Shown: positions 14,378 to 21,314 of the stretch, in pieces
Position numbering within the stretch: position 1 is the stretch's first letter
Layout of the letters: each line of letters starts with the position of its first letter
IMG/VR virus record: IMGVR_UViG_3300028392_000154
Span: 1 to 36,847 of that record
From: a virus
Reading direction: 5' to 3' (one strand)
DNA: 36,847 nt
The notes under the pieces: generated by a model
The model's input: only the letters and a program-made list of their open reading frames with translations
Told to the model about the DNA's origin: nothing
Database searches by the model: none
Translations under genes and position numbers: made by a program

Positions 14378-14401
14378 ATGTAATACAACGAAAGGTTAAT
14401 T

Positions 14402-14515
14402 ATGTATCGCAAAATGACAATTGTAATGACTAGAGCAGGGCTATCCTATGAGTGTTTCTACTGCAAAGAACAACTGGCTGCTGACGAGGCTGATACCCAC
14501 AACTGCCCAGAGTAA
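14402..14515 (+). CDS. 37-aa zinc-finger-like peptide
   Basis: CFYC at residues 18-21 and HNC near the end give a CxxC...HxC metal site. SD CGAAAGG. Stop followed at once by the next promoter. Confidence 0.6.
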   Translation: MYRKMTIVMTRAGLSYECFYCKEQLAADEADTHNCPE

Positions 14516-14516
14516 A

Positions 14517-14540
14517 AATGTCAGACCCCTATGGTAAAGT
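14517..14540 (+). promoter_or_regulatory. Promoter with TGTCAGACCC spacer, -10 TAAAGT
   Basis: AATGTCAGACCCCTATGG followed by TAAAGT (14535-14540). It heads the whiB-like gene. Confidence 0.65.
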
Positions 14541-14569
14541 AAAACTATCAAATCAACAAAAGGATAAAA

Positions 14570-14785
14570 ATGTTTCAAGATAAAGCAAATTGCCTAAGTG
14601 CTGACCCAAGTATTTTCTTTAGTGCAAAACTAAAAGATAGGGCAGAGGCGTTGTCGTTATGTAACGCTTGTGTCGTGCGTGATGAGTGCCTAGAGTTTGC
14701 ACTAACAAATGAAAGTGTAGACGGTATTTATGGCGGTCTACTTGGTGACGAGCGAAAGGCAATACTAAAAAATGAAAGAGTGTAA
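14570..14785 (+). CDS. WhiB-family iron-sulfur regulator (71 aa)
   Basis: C8, C31, C34 and C40 give the WhiB pattern C...CxxC-x5-C that binds a 4Fe-4S cluster, followed by GIYGGL, a variant of the G[VI]WGG turn. WhiB proteins are confined to actinobacteria and their phages and bind the main sigma factor to alter transcription. It lacks a long basic C-terminal tail, so DNA contact may be limited. Possible role: redirecting host transcription or acting on the module promoters (inference). SD AAAAGGA. Confidence 0.93.
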   Translation: MFQDKANCLSADPSIFFSAKLKDRAEALSLCNACVVRDECLEFALTNESVDGIYGGLLGDERKAILKNERV

Positions 14786-14876
14786 AGTTCACCCGATTGT
14801 AAATGTAACAGACAGAACCAACCCAACCTGTATGCTATGCGGTGCAAGCGTACCAGAAGCGAGAGATGATTACTAA
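14772..14876 (+). CDS. 34-aa zinc-finger-like peptide
   Basis: C4-x2-H7 and C20-x2-C23 (KECKVHP...TCMLCGAS) make a compact CH...CC site. Overlaps the whiB-like gene by 14 bases and the next ATG by one base, so translation is coupled. Confidence 0.6.
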   Translation: MKECKVHPIVNVTDRTNPTCMLCGASVPEARDDY

Positions 14877-15091
14877 TGAAAACCTTTCAGACTAATTTAC
14901 TTGTTACATACAAGCAACAACCAGAAAATTTTGCTAACCCTTATGAGTTTGTAGATGTTCACCCTGATAACCAATACCGTATTGAAAACGGAATGTTGTC
15001 TTTTGAAACCCGAAGCGGTGACGAAATTATTTACATTCCCGCCGAAAGTATTTTATTTTTTCATACAGTTTGCGTTGAATTCCCCTTCTAG
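14876..15091 (+). CDS. Hypothetical 71-aa protein
   Basis: ATG overlaps the preceding TAA. Beta-rich with EFVDVHPDNQYRI and IIYIPAESILFFHTVCVEF. Last gene of the whiB operon. Function unknown. Confidence 0.65.
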   Translation: MKTFQTNLLVTYKQQPENFANPYEFVDVHPDNQYRIENGMLSFETRSGDEIIYIPAESILFFHTVCVEFPF

Positions 15092-15097
15092 GAAATG

Positions 15098-15181
15098 GCG
15101 TGTCAATTTGACATTTGCCCCAGGGCGGGGGACCCCGCTAAAGCTGATTTGTCAATTACGGTGATCTAAAAATTTCTCTGG
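15098..15181. repeat. Intergenic module 11
   Basis: GGCGTGTCAATTTGACA arm, GGGCGGGGGACCCCGC hairpin, ATTTGTCAATTACGGTGATCT, then CTCTGG (15176-15181). Confidence 0.82.
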
Positions 15182-15188
15182 ATTATCC

Positions 15189-15217
15189 TTGAAAATGTCA
15201 GTGGTATGTGGTAGATT
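15189..15217 (+). promoter_or_regulatory. Promoter TTGAAA-17-TAGATT of a leaderless gene
   Basis: Spacer ATGTCAGTGGTATGTGG. The -10 ends seven bases before the ATG at 15224, so the mRNA is predicted leaderless. Confidence 0.72.
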
Positions 15218-15223
15218 ATTCTT

Positions 15224-15457
15224 ATGAGCCAAATGAAACGATTACTAGAAAACCTACAACCTGTACCACATAACTCTTTGATGTGGGAATTACTTCACTA
15301 CTCTTGCCCAATAGATGAATACGAAAGTCTTATTGTTGACGGAGTAATAAAAACTTTCAAGATTTCTTTACACTGCCACGATTTTGTGGTAGAGTGTCTA
15401 TACAACCCAAAAACAAGCGATTACGCAATTATCAACTATGAAAAGGAATGGAACTAA
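15224..15457 (+). CDS. Hypothetical 77-aa protein, leaderless
   Basis: No SD; ATG sits where transcription should start. HYSCPIDEYESLIVDGVIKTFK and LHCHDFVVECLYN suggest a small alpha/beta protein with Cys/His residues. Overlaps the next gene by one base. Confidence 0.65.
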   Translation: MSQMKRLLENLQPVPHNSLMWELLHYSCPIDEYESLIVDGVIKTFKISLHCHDFVVECLYNPKTSDYAIINYEKEWN

Positions 15458-15789
15458 TGACATTCAAGATTACTACCGCTATTGAAACAACCTATGATGA
15501 AATTGACATTGTGCGAGAAATGCTTGCCACAGGTGAGTATGGATTTGGTTTGTCAGACATTACCACCGAAGCAATCATTGACTTTATTGGTCGCCTAGAG
15601 TTTGGTTCTGATGTTATGTACAACAACACAACACACACCACATTCGCCAAGACTATTACATACCGTATCTATGATGAGAATGGTGGCGGTGATTTTTTCA
15701 ACCGTTCATTTGACGGCGTATCAGAACACATTCGCAACAGTATGAATGGCACAGATGTAGACGCACTAAAGAAACTATTGGGGGAATAA
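15457..15789 (+). CDS. Hypothetical 110-aa protein
   Basis: ATG 15457 overlaps the preceding TAA and follows AAAGGAATGG; an in-frame ATG at 15448 is less likely. Contains ITTEAIIDFIGRLEFGSDVMYN and an acidic helical end. No known domain. Confidence 0.68.
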   Translation: MTFKITTAIETTYDEIDIVREMLATGEYGFGLSDITTEAIIDFIGRLEFGSDVMYNNTTHTTFAKTITYRIYDENGGGDFFNRSFDGVSEHIRNSMNGTDVDALKKLLGE

Positions 15790-15790
15790 G

Positions 15791-15991
15791 ATGAGAGCAA
15801 CAATCAGTCGCCAATACCGTGAGGGTAATTGGTCAATCTATTCAGAGGACATAGACCACCATTGGGAAAGGTTTTTAGAACTTTGCCCATTTGAGTTTGA
15901 TAAAGATAACGAGAAGCATCGCTGGTATGCTAATGGGTTTGTTCAGGCACTCTTTGGTGACACCGCCCACTTAAACATAGAATGGAGTTGA
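15791..15991 (+). CDS. Hypothetical 66-aa protein
   Basis: SD GGGGGAATAAG. Rich in Trp, His and Tyr (EDIDHHWERFLELCPFEFDKDNEKHRWYANGF is the helical core, quoted only in part in the call sense). Third gene of the leaderless operon. Function unknown. Confidence 0.65.
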   Translation: MRATISRQYREGNWSIYSEDIDHHWERFLELCPFEFDKDNEKHRWYANGFVQALFGDTAHLNIEWS

Positions 15992-16064
15992 CAAAGCTCC
16001 CCCTAGCGGGGGATCACCCGCAGCTGCCAAATGTCAAGTTACGATAATAAAAAAATATCTCTGG
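15988..16064. repeat. Intergenic module 12
   Basis: TTGACA at the end of the preceding gene, CTCCCCC/GCGGGGGA hairpin, TGTCAAGTTACGATAATA, CTCTGG (16059-16064). The module's left arm overlaps the last codons of the gene. Confidence 0.8.
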
Positions 16065-16071
16065 ATTATCC

Positions 16072-16101
16072 TTGAAAAATGTCAGACCTATGTGCTAAGA
16101 T
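16072..16101 (+). promoter_or_regulatory. Promoter TTGAAA-18-TAAGAT
   Basis: Spacer AATGTCAGACCTATGTGC. Clear member of the family. Confidence 0.8.
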
Positions 16102-16133
16102 AAACTTATAAACCTACCGAAAGAGAGAAAATA

Positions 16134-16463
16134 ATGGGTGCAAGAGTTCACTTTGTATTTAATGACGGAAGCAATAGTGCCGTAGTGCTTTATTCACATT
16201 GGGGTGCGGATAGTTGGGAACAGGATTTAGCCCAAGCAATTCGCCACGCACAACCACGATTGGGTGATACATCATACTTTACTCGTATGGTTATCTCACA
16301 TCTTATGCTAAAAGAGATACTTGATGAAACAGGATTTGGTATCTACGCTATTGACCCTAAGCATACACCTAGTATCTATGACGAAGTAGTAGAGATTGAC
16401 TTAACTAAAAATACCGTCAATGGTTATTCGTTTGATAGTATGATGATTTGGCAGGAAGTGTAA
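16134..16463 (+). CDS. Conserved-type actinophage protein (109 aa)
   Basis: GARVHFVFNDGSNSAVVLYSHWGADSWEQDL is split by the pattern LYSHWG, which I recognise from small conserved proteins in many actinophages; their function is unknown. The rest is helical (AQAIRHAQPRLGD) and beta (GFGIYAIDPKHT). SD GAGAGAAAA. Overlaps the next gene by one base. Confidence 0.7.
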   Translation: MGARVHFVFNDGSNSAVVLYSHWGADSWEQDLAQAIRHAQPRLGDTSYFTRMVISHLMLKEILDETGFGIYAIDPKHTPSIYDEVVEIDLTKNTVNGYSFDSMMIWQEV

Positions 16464-16657
16464 TGACACATTATTTTGCAACAGACGGTAACTATGGTGA
16501 CGGTACAGGTATGATTATGCTAGTCACCGATAATTGGACAGATGAAATGTGGGAACTAATTGACAGTGCTACCGATAGTATGCGTATCGTTATTGCTCAT
16601 AGGTTTGCTCACGGTTACACAGTAGATGAAGTAGAGAGAGATTTACTTAATGGATAA
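16463..16657 (+). CDS. Hypothetical 64-aa protein
   Basis: ATG 16463 overlaps the preceding TAA; SD GGCAGGAAG. Contains DGNYGDGTGMIMLVTDNW and a helix ending VERDLLNG. No recognised family. Confidence 0.65.
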   Translation: MTHYFATDGNYGDGTGMIMLVTDNWTDEMWELIDSATDSMRIVIAHRFAHGYTVDEVERDLLNG

Positions 16658-16793
16658 AGCAGTTTATAAATTACTAGCAGAGTGGTATCCAGATGGTGTA
16701 TTCACAGAAGATGAACTTTGGGAAGTAATTGCCGAAGCAGATGGTAACAAGTTAGATTATTATGCTGATGGTGATTTGACAGAGTGGCTTTAA
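16650..16793 (+). CDS. Hypothetical 47-aa acidic protein
   Basis: Overlaps the preceding gene by eight bases. Helical, acidic, with AEWYPDGVFTEDELWEVIAEAD. Last gene before module 13. Confidence 0.58.
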   Translation: MDKAVYKLLAEWYPDGVFTEDELWEVIAEADGNKLDYYADGDLTEWL

Positions 16794-16799
16794 TCTAAT

Positions 16800-16867
16800 C
16801 CCCGCCTTCGGGCGGGGGACCCCGCTAAAGCTGCCATACTATTTACGGAGATCTAAAAATTCTCTGG
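16800..16867. repeat. Intergenic module 13
   Basis: CCCCGCC-TTC-GGGCGGGG followed by GACCCCGC, then ATTTACGGAGATCTAAAAATTCTCTGG. Confidence 0.82.
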
Positions 16868-16876
16868 AACTTTTAC

Positions 16877-16906
16877 TTGATTTTTGTCGGTGGTATGGTG
16901 TATAGT
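16877..16906 (+). promoter_or_regulatory. Promoter TTGATT-18-TATAGT
   Basis: Spacer TTTGTCGGTGGTATGGTG. The -10 ends at 16906, so transcription should begin around 16913, at the first base of structured RNA 2. Confidence 0.8.
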
Positions 16907-16913
16907 AGTATTT

Positions 16914-16990
16914 GTATGTGGGGCTAATACCACTAGACGGTACGAGAAAATGGTTGAAATTCTAGAACTAAAGACCAGTTCCCCACATAC
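16914..16990 (+). ncRNA. Structured RNA 2: compact 77-nt RNA or leader
   Basis: GTATGTGGGG (16914-16923) and CCCCACATAC (16981-16990) form a perfect 10-bp closing stem. Inside are a TACC/GGTA hairpin with loop ACTAGAC and a TGGTT/GACCA hairpin whose loop holds TTCTAGAA; CTAGA and TCTAG in the two loops could pair as a kissing interaction. It begins at the predicted transcription start and ends 26 bases before ATG 17017. It is not a tRNA (no 7-bp acceptor, anticodon or T arm). Leader element or processed small RNA; class unknown. Confidence 0.62.
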
Positions 16991-17016
16991 TAACAACCTA
17001 CCGCAAAGGAATAGAA

Positions 17017-17124
17017 ATGATAGATTGGGAAGCCGTAATAAATTGGGAAGCAGTAGATAATCTGTCACCAGAAGCACTAGAGCAAGTATCTAAGATTTTG
17101 GAAAAGGTGATTACTAATGCCTAA
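17017..17124 (+). CDS. 35-aa peptide with internal repeat
   Basis: SD CAAAGGAA. The first residues repeat a W-E-A-V unit (DWEAVIN, NWEAVDN), then a helix PEALEQVSKILEKV. First gene after structured RNA 2. Function unknown. Confidence 0.55.
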   Translation: MIDWEAVINWEAVDNLSPEALEQVSKILEKVITNA

Positions 17125-17290
17125 GTATTTATTTGTATCTACCCGAACCACAGAGTTTGAAGACTACATAGAAGCGGAAACGCAAAGTGAAGCACAAAAG
17201 ATTTATGATGAACTTATCGCTGATGATTTGACAGTTGTAAGTCAGCATTTTGATTATCGGCTTATAGGATTTGAAATAGAGGTGGCATAA
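17117..17290 (+). CDS. Hypothetical 57-aa protein, EAE-type family
   Basis: Begins MPKYLFVSTRTTEFEDYIEAETQSEA; the beta-strand, then a helix starting at a conserved (E/D)A(E/D)-S-x-x-EA, recurs in the proteins at 21375 and 21924, so they may share a ferredoxin-like mini fold. Overlaps both neighbours. Confidence 0.62.
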   Translation: MPKYLFVSTRTTEFEDYIEAETQSEAQKIYDELIADDLTVVSQHFDYRLIGFEIEVA

Positions 17291-17487
17291 TGCAGTATCA
17301 CTATGTTGTTTTGTATGATGAAGATACAGATAAGTTTGAAATAGATGTTGATACTACCCGAACACTATTTGAATCACAGGGCGTAGCATTTGACCCTAAT
17401 CATCAGGTATGGCATTGGAATGATGAACTAATGGAAGCAGACTATTTAGACTATGAGCAAATGCTTTCAGAGAAGTTAGATTCTTAA
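17290..17487 (+). CDS. Hypothetical 65-aa acidic protein
   Basis: ATG overlaps the preceding TAA; SD AGAGGTGG. Very acidic, Tyr/Trp-rich (YDEDTDKFEID, HQVWHWNDELMEADY). Last gene of the RNA-2 operon. Confidence 0.62.
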   Translation: MQYHYVVLYDEDTDKFEIDVDTTRTLFESQGVAFDPNHQVWHWNDELMEADYLDYEQMLSEKLDS

Positions 17488-17490
17488 ACT

Positions 17491-17561
17491 TCCCGCCTTC
17501 GGGCGGGGGATCCCCCGCTTTCTAGCTTTGTCAAGTTACGACACACCTTAATTTTCTCTGG
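17491..17561. repeat. Intergenic module 14
   Basis: CCCGCC-TTC-GGGCGGG and GCGGGGGATCCCCCGC overlap; then TTTGTCAAGTTACGACACACC and CTCTGG. Confidence 0.87.
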
Positions 17562-17587
17562 ACTTTTTATTTGTTTTGTGGTAGGGT
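17560..17587 (+). promoter_or_regulatory. Possible promoter, -10 TAGGGT
   Basis: TTTGTTTTGTGG precedes TAGGGT (17582-17587); the spacer motif is degenerate (TTGT instead of TGTC). Weak member. Confidence 0.4.
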
Positions 17588-17609
17588 ATGGGAAACGAAA
17601 GGAGTTCTT

Positions 17610-17747
17610 ATGAGCAATTATGAAGATGGGTTTGCAGATGGTATTCGTCACTACAAAGACCAACTTTTAGAATGGGCTGACACCTATGAAGATGCCGAAG
17701 ATTACCAACAATTCTATGAAAAACTAATTGAAAAACTTGAGCAATAA
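17610..17747 (+). CDS. Hypothetical 45-aa acidic helical protein
   Basis: SD GAAAGGAG. A single acidic helix-rich peptide (YEDGFADGIRHYKDQLLEW) with a final coiled-coil-like EKLIEKLEQ. Function unknown. Confidence 0.6.
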   Translation: MSNYEDGFADGIRHYKDQLLEWADTYEDAEDYQQFYEKLIEKLEQ

Positions 17748-17750
17748 TCC

Positions 17751-17779
17751 TTGACAAGACCCCCTATCTGTGCTAAGAT
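17751..17779 (+). promoter_or_regulatory. Promoter TTGACA-17-TAAGAT
   Basis: Perfect -35; spacer AGACCCCCTATCTGTGC keeps AGACCC and TGTGC but not TGTC. It lies four bases after the preceding stop. Confidence 0.75.
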
Positions 17780-17809
17780 GTAATCACAACCTAACGAAAG
17801 GAAGCAAAA

Positions 17810-17962
17810 ATGGACAAGTCGTCTATTACTATCGGAAGTTCTTTTACAACCCTAACCTCAAAGGTTACAGGAACAGTAAAGGAAATCGTAAAAAACGCAA
17901 ATGGCTCTTTGCGTGTTCGTCTTGATGTAGACGGACAAGACCGTTGGACTACCGTAAAGTAG
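17810..17962 (+). CDS. Small beta-barrel-like 50-aa protein
   Basis: SD AAAGGAAG. The sequence VTGTVKEIVKNANGSLRVRLDVDGQDRWTTV has the strand-turn-strand pattern of KOW/tudor-like barrels, as in hypervirulence-associated DUF2945 proteins. The match is by pattern only. Confidence 0.55.
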   Translation: MDKSSITIGSSFTTLTSKVTGTVKEIVKNANGSLRVRLDVDGQDRWTTVK

Positions 17963-17985
17963 TTTGATTGTTGGGGTCTGGCAAA

Positions 17986-18009
17986 AATGTCAGACCCCTA
18001 TGATAAGAT
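17986..18009 (+). promoter_or_regulatory. Promoter with TGTCAGACCC spacer, -10 TAAGAT
   Basis: AATGTCAGACCCCTATGA followed by TAAGAT (18004-18009). Confidence 0.68.
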
Positions 18010-18040
18010 TATTTTACAACCTACCGAAAGAGAGATAACA

Positions 18041-18514
18041 ATGGGACTAGACATGTACCTACGAGCAAGCGAATACATTTCACGCTACGACTATGACAAT
18101 GGTAATTTAGATGACCGCAATCCTTTGTACCAGCAACTAATTGAACTAACAGGTGTTGCTGACCAGATTGACAACGAGGGCTTTGGTGGTTTATCTGTTG
18201 ATTTCCCTATGGGTTATTGGCGTAAAGTCAATTCTGTTCATAACTGGTTTGTTATGAATTGTGGTGACGGCGAAGATAACTGTCAGACCATGTATGTCAA
18301 TCGTGGAAATCTTGAGGAACTAAAAAGTTTGTGTGAGCAGGTTCTCGCTAATCATTCATTAGCAGAAGAATTGCTTCCAACAGCATCAGGGTTTTTCTTT
18401 GGCTCTACTGACTTTGACCAATACTATTTCACAGACTTGGAATACACAGTCAAAGTTATTGACCGTTGCCTTGCTTCTAAGTTTGATTATTTTGAGTATC
18501 AGGCTTCTTGGTAA
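18041..18514 (+). CDS. MGLDMYL-type conserved phage protein (157 aa)
   Basis: Start at ATG 18041 after GAAAGAGAG; the frame is open further upstream but that part is the promoter. MGLDMYLRASEYIS at the N-terminus and YWRKVNSVHNWFV in the middle are hallmarks of a family found in many phages; its function is unknown. Two Cys in MNCGDGEDNC follow the HNWF motif. Monocistronic, with a terminator behind it. Confidence 0.75.
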   Translation: MGLDMYLRASEYISRYDYDNGNLDDRNPLYQQLIELTGVADQIDNEGFGGLSVDFPMGYWRKVNSVHNWFVMNCGDGEDNCQTMYVNRGNLEELKSLCEQVLANHSLAEELLPTASGFFFGSTDFDQYYFTDLEYTVKVIDRCLASKFDYFEYQASW

Positions 18515-18520
18515 TAAATT

Positions 18521-18546
18521 GGGTGGGGCTTTTATTAGCCCCGCCC
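18521..18546 (+). terminator. Hairpin terminator
   Basis: GGTGGGGCT pairs with AGCCCCGCC around TTTATT, a nine-bp stem just after the stop at 18514. It lacks a strong U-tract but lies at the operon end, before the tRNA. Confidence 0.6.
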
Positions 18547-18553
18547 CCACATT

Positions 18554-18630
18554 GGTTCCATAGCATAATTGGTTAATGCACCGCCCTGTCACGGCGGAGA
18601 GTGCGGGTTCGAACCCCGCTGGGATCGCCA
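18554..18630 (+). tRNA. tRNA-Asp (GTC)
   Basis: 77 nt including an encoded CCA. Acceptor GGTTCCA pairs with TGGGATC (two G-U), anticodon arm CCGCCCTGTCACGGCGG reads GTC (Asp), T arm GCGGG-TTCGAAC-CCCGC is canonical. No tRNA-specific promoter is visible; it sits between a terminator hairpin and module 15. Confidence 0.95.
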
Positions 18631-18691
18631 GCTGCGGGGGAACCCCGCCAGACTTGATTTGTCAAGTTACGGTGATCTAAAAAAATCTCTG
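18631..18691. repeat. Intergenic module 15
   Basis: GCGGGG-GAA-CCCCGC follows the tRNA CCA directly, then ATTTGTCAAGTTACGGTGATCT and CTCTG. No left TTGACAA arm. Confidence 0.78.
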
Positions 18692-18709
18692 CATCTAATA
18701 AAATAAACC

Positions 18710-18739
18710 TTGATTTTTGTCGGTAGTGTGTGCTATGAT
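18710..18739 (+). promoter_or_regulatory. Promoter TTGATT-18-TATGAT
   Basis: Spacer TTTGTCGGTAGTGTGTGC. Clear promoter for the DUF932-like gene. Confidence 0.82.
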
Positions 18740-18768
18740 TAGTTTGTAAATCTAACTTAGGAGAAAAA

Positions 18769-19761
18769 ATGGCAATTGACCAAATTGAAATTATCAACGG
18801 TAAGGCTTCTTACGCTTCTTTGCGTACACCTGCCTACCACCAACTTGGAACTGTATTCCAAGATGAAGTTACTACTTCCGAAATGCTATCTTTAGCAAAC
18901 CTAGATAAATGGAATGTTCGTTTAGAAGAAATCCCACTACCCGACAATTACTCTATGACCGCCGAGAACTTTCTTGTTGTGCGTGACCACCCAGAGGACA
19001 AGCACTCAAATGTTTTATCAGTTGTAGGTAAGCGTTACAAGACTTTGCAGAACGAGGAACTGTTTGCGTTTGGCGATAACCTGCTTGACGGTGGTCGTTG
19101 GGAAGTTGCTGGTTCATTGAAAAATGGTCGTATCGTTTTTGGTGCGTTAGCCCTAGAGCGTGAAACCGTACTTGACCCAAATGGTGTAAATGATGTTATC
19201 AAGAATTACCTTGCTATCTCTACAAGCCACGATGGTTCTAGTGCTGTTCAGGCAACCGTTACTCCAATTCGTTTGACCTGTATGAATACTCACACCGCCG
19301 TATTCCGTAAGGGTGCTAACCAGTCTTTCAAGTTGCGACACACACAGTCAATTGACGGTAGAGTTGCTCAGGCTCGTGAAGCACTTGGCTTGGCTAATCG
19401 CTACCTTGACGAGTTTGATAAACTTGCAAAGGCTATGATTGAAACCGAAGTTACCAAAGCACAGTTTGACAAGATTGTTTCACTTGCGTACCCAATGCCA
19501 GAAGCAGATAAAAAGGGTGCTGTAAAAAAATGGGAAAATAAGATTGACTTGCTAGAGGAAATCTATGTTGGCGATACCAATGGTATGATTGCTGGCAACG
19601 CTTGGGGTGCTTACAACGCATTGACCGAACGCCTTGATTGGTTCAGAACTTCTCGTGGCAACGAAGAAAGTCTGCTTATGGGTACAGCAGGTTTTGACCC
19701 TGTTGTGAACGCAGAGAAAAATAAACTACTACAAATCGTAAGCGAAGTGGCAGGGGTCTAA
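18769..19761 (+). CDS. DUF932 phage/plasmid-like protein (330 aa)
   Basis: The N-terminal pattern TPAYHQLGTVFQDEVTT..EMLSLANLDKWNV, the middle VVGKRYKTLQNEELFAFGD, and VTPIRLTCMNTHTAVF are characteristic of DUF932 (TIGR03299), a common phage and plasmid protein of unknown biochemical function, sometimes near recombination or antirestriction genes. Length is usual for the family. SD TTAGGAG. Single-gene transcript ended by the terminator at 19757. Each quoted motif is a fragment, not continuous sequence. Confidence 0.9.
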   Translation: MAIDQIEIINGKASYASLRTPAYHQLGTVFQDEVTTSEMLSLANLDKWNVRLEEIPLPDNYSMTAENFLVVRDHPEDKHSNVLSVVGKRYKTLQNEELFAFGDNLLDGGRWEVAGSLKNGRIVFGALALERETVLDPNGVNDVIKNYLAISTSHDGSSAVQATVTPIRLTCMNTHTAVFRKGANQSFKLRHTQSIDGRVAQAREALGLANRYLDEFDKLAKAMIETEVTKAQFDKIVSLAYPMPEADKKGAVKKWENKIDLLEEIYVGDTNGMIAGNAWGAYNALTERLDWFRTSRGNEESLLMGTAGFDPVVNAEKNKLLQIVSEVAGV

Positions 19762-19782
19762 CCCCTGCCCTTCGGGGTTTTC
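19757..19782 (+). terminator. Intrinsic terminator after DUF932 gene
   Basis: AACCCC and GGGGTT around TGCCCTTC, followed by TTCC after the TTTT in the right arm; it overlaps the stop codon. An alternative stem CAGGGG/CCCCTG overlaps it. Confidence 0.65.
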
Positions 19783-19783
19783 C

Positions 19784-19856
19784 TTGACAAATGGATCTGG
19801 GCGGGGGACCCCGCCGAAGCTGCCCTCCTATTTACGGTAGCCTAAAAAATCTCTGG
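19784..19856. repeat. Intergenic module 16
   Basis: TTGACAA, GGCGGGGGACCCCGCC hairpin, ATTTACGGTAGCCTAAAAAAT, CTCTGG. Confidence 0.8.
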
Positions 19857-19865
19857 AACTTTTCC

Positions 19866-19895
19866 TTGATTTATGTCATACCCCTGTGCTAAGAT
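19866..19895 (+). promoter_or_regulatory. Promoter TTGATT-18-TAAGAT
   Basis: Spacer TATGTCATACCCCTGTGC. Clear member. Confidence 0.8.
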
Positions 19896-19925
19896 TAGTT
19901 TATCAACCTACCGAAAGGAAAATAA

Positions 19926-20717
19926 ATGCCAAACTGGTGTTTCAATTCAGTTATCGTATCCGCTAAGACCGAAGCAGAACTTGTAGAGTTTCTAGATTTC
20001 TGCGACCAGCCACACACATCAAATCACATTGACTGGCGTACTAATGAACCTGTCAATGATACAAATGCTAAAGGTGTGTTCTGGAATTTTATTACTCCCA
20101 CCGACCTTGAAGCATACTTTGGTGGTGACACTTCGTCTAAAGCCTCAACAAACGAGAATGTAATGGCAACTATCGCTCACGAAATGGCTAATGGTATGGA
20201 CTGGTATCATTGGAATGTTCGTAACTGGGGTACTAAGTGGGACATTATCCTAGAGCGTGAATACATTAGTATTGTTCACAACGAAAAAAATGACACCTAT
20301 TATTTCAACTGGAACTTTGATACTGCTTGGTCGCCAGCAGATGAAGCGTATAATGCTATGGCAAAGCGTTTCCCTAATCTTGACTTTGACTTTGAGATTA
20401 CAGAAGAAGCCAATTTCTATCTAGGCAAACTAAACTTTGCAGGTGGCGAACTTGTATCAGAGAACTGGGTAGATGACCCATCACACGCAGACTTTATGGA
20501 GTTTGACCTACCTTGCTCACATTGTAACTGGGGTGAAGATGTGTTTGACTTATCAGAAACAGTCATTGAACATCTTGAAAGCCAACTAGATTACTACTAT
20601 GACGACTGCCCACCAGCACAGCAACTCAAAGATAGAATTGCTGAACTAACCATTGACAATCCTAGTGAAGATGTGCTAGAATTGTCAGTATCAACCACTA
20701 CCCAATCAGGAGAATAA
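19926..20717 (+). CDS. Api92-like ferredoxin-fold protein (263 aa)
   Basis: MPNWCFNSVIV at the start, NWGTKWD near residue 100 and FNWNFDTAWSPADEAY near 125 match the Api92-like/DUF1281 family of phage and plasmid proteins with a ferredoxin-like fold. A later CSHCNWGEDVF could bind metal and the C-terminal part is acidic. Biochemical function is not established for the family. SD CGAAAGGA. Followed by 20719 with a one-base gap. Confidence 0.85.
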   Translation: MPNWCFNSVIVSAKTEAELVEFLDFCDQPHTSNHIDWRTNEPVNDTNAKGVFWNFITPTDLEAYFGGDTSSKASTNENVMATIAHEMANGMDWYHWNVRNWGTKWDIILEREYISIVHNEKNDTYYFNWNFDTAWSPADEAYNAMAKRFPNLDFDFEITEEANFYLGKLNFAGGELVSENWVDDPSHADFMEFDLPCSHCNWGEDVFDLSETVIEHLESQLDYYYDDCPPAQQLKDRIAELTIDNPSEDVLELSVSTTTQSGE

Positions 20718-20718
20718 A

Positions 20719-21183
20719 ATGGAATACAAACCAAAACACGCAAGCACAGAAACCACACCAGAAGAATTGGTGTATGACCCATACGCCAAGATTGTTGTAA
20801 ATGTTAGCCCAAGTTACTCAAGTGTTACGCCAGAAGTTTTGGAAGCACATCAGGTAACTTCGCTAAAGAATAACGAAGATGTACGCAAACAGCGTATCAT
20901 AAAAGTAAATGGTCAGATTGACAATGTTCGTGACTATCTAATTGAAAACTATGATGAACTTGGCAATCACGCAGACGAGATTGCTCGCTTGCTTGACATT
21001 GAACTTACCAACGAAGTCACCGTTGATGTAAATGTAACTTTCTCGGTTACAATGACACTACCAATGGGTACGGAAGCCGATAGCGTAGAGGGCTATGATT
21101 TCTCGTTTGATGTTGTTAGCGAAAACTCAGACTATGAAATCACCGACTACGATACCTATGTAGTCTATTGTAACGAGGGCTAA
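20719..21183 (+). CDS. Hypothetical 154-aa protein
   Basis: SD CAGGAG within the previous gene's end. N-terminal half helical (VRKQRIIKVNGQIDNVRDYL), C-terminal half beta-rich with VTVDVNVTFSVTMTLPMG and acidic ends. No family recognised. Second gene of the Api92-like operon. Confidence 0.68.
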   Translation: MEYKPKHASTETTPEELVYDPYAKIVVNVSPSYSSVTPEVLEAHQVTSLKNNEDVRKQRIIKVNGQIDNVRDYLIENYDELGNHADEIARLLDIELTNEVTVDVNVTFSVTMTLPMGTEADSVEGYDFSFDVVSENSDYEITDYDTYVVYCNEG

Positions 21184-21203
21184 TCTACGGGTAGGTAGGT
21201 AAA

Positions 21204-21242
21204 TGTGGCTGGGGATAACCACAATAAAAACCCCACTTTTTT
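21204..21242 (+). terminator. Terminator with T6 tract
   Basis: GTGGCTGGGG with downstream CCCCAC, and an alternative GTGG/CCAC hairpin, followed by TTTTTT at 21237-21242. Ends the Api92-like operon. Confidence 0.65.
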
Positions 21243-21243
21243 A

Positions 21244-21304
21244 CAAGCTGCGGGGGGAACCGCAAATAAGGATCAATCAATTACGAAGGGTCTAAAAAAT
21301 CTCC
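21244..21304. repeat. Intergenic module 17, degenerate
   Basis: GCTGCGGGGGGAACCGC, ATCAATTACGAAGGGTCTAAAAAAT, CTCCCA. The GC hairpin is partly lost (GCGG/CCGC). Confidence 0.65.
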
Positions 21305-21314
21305 CAACTTATAC

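Noticed and set aside
16914-16990. Second tRNA because of its 77-nt length
   Set aside because: No seven-bp acceptor with a four-base 3' end, no anticodon arm and no T arm; the closing stem is 10 bp.
20776-20800. Internal promoter within the 20719 gene where DPYAKI is encoded
   Set aside because: The bases resemble the promoter spacer only partly (TATGACCCATACGCC), TGTC is missing, and no gene starts after it.
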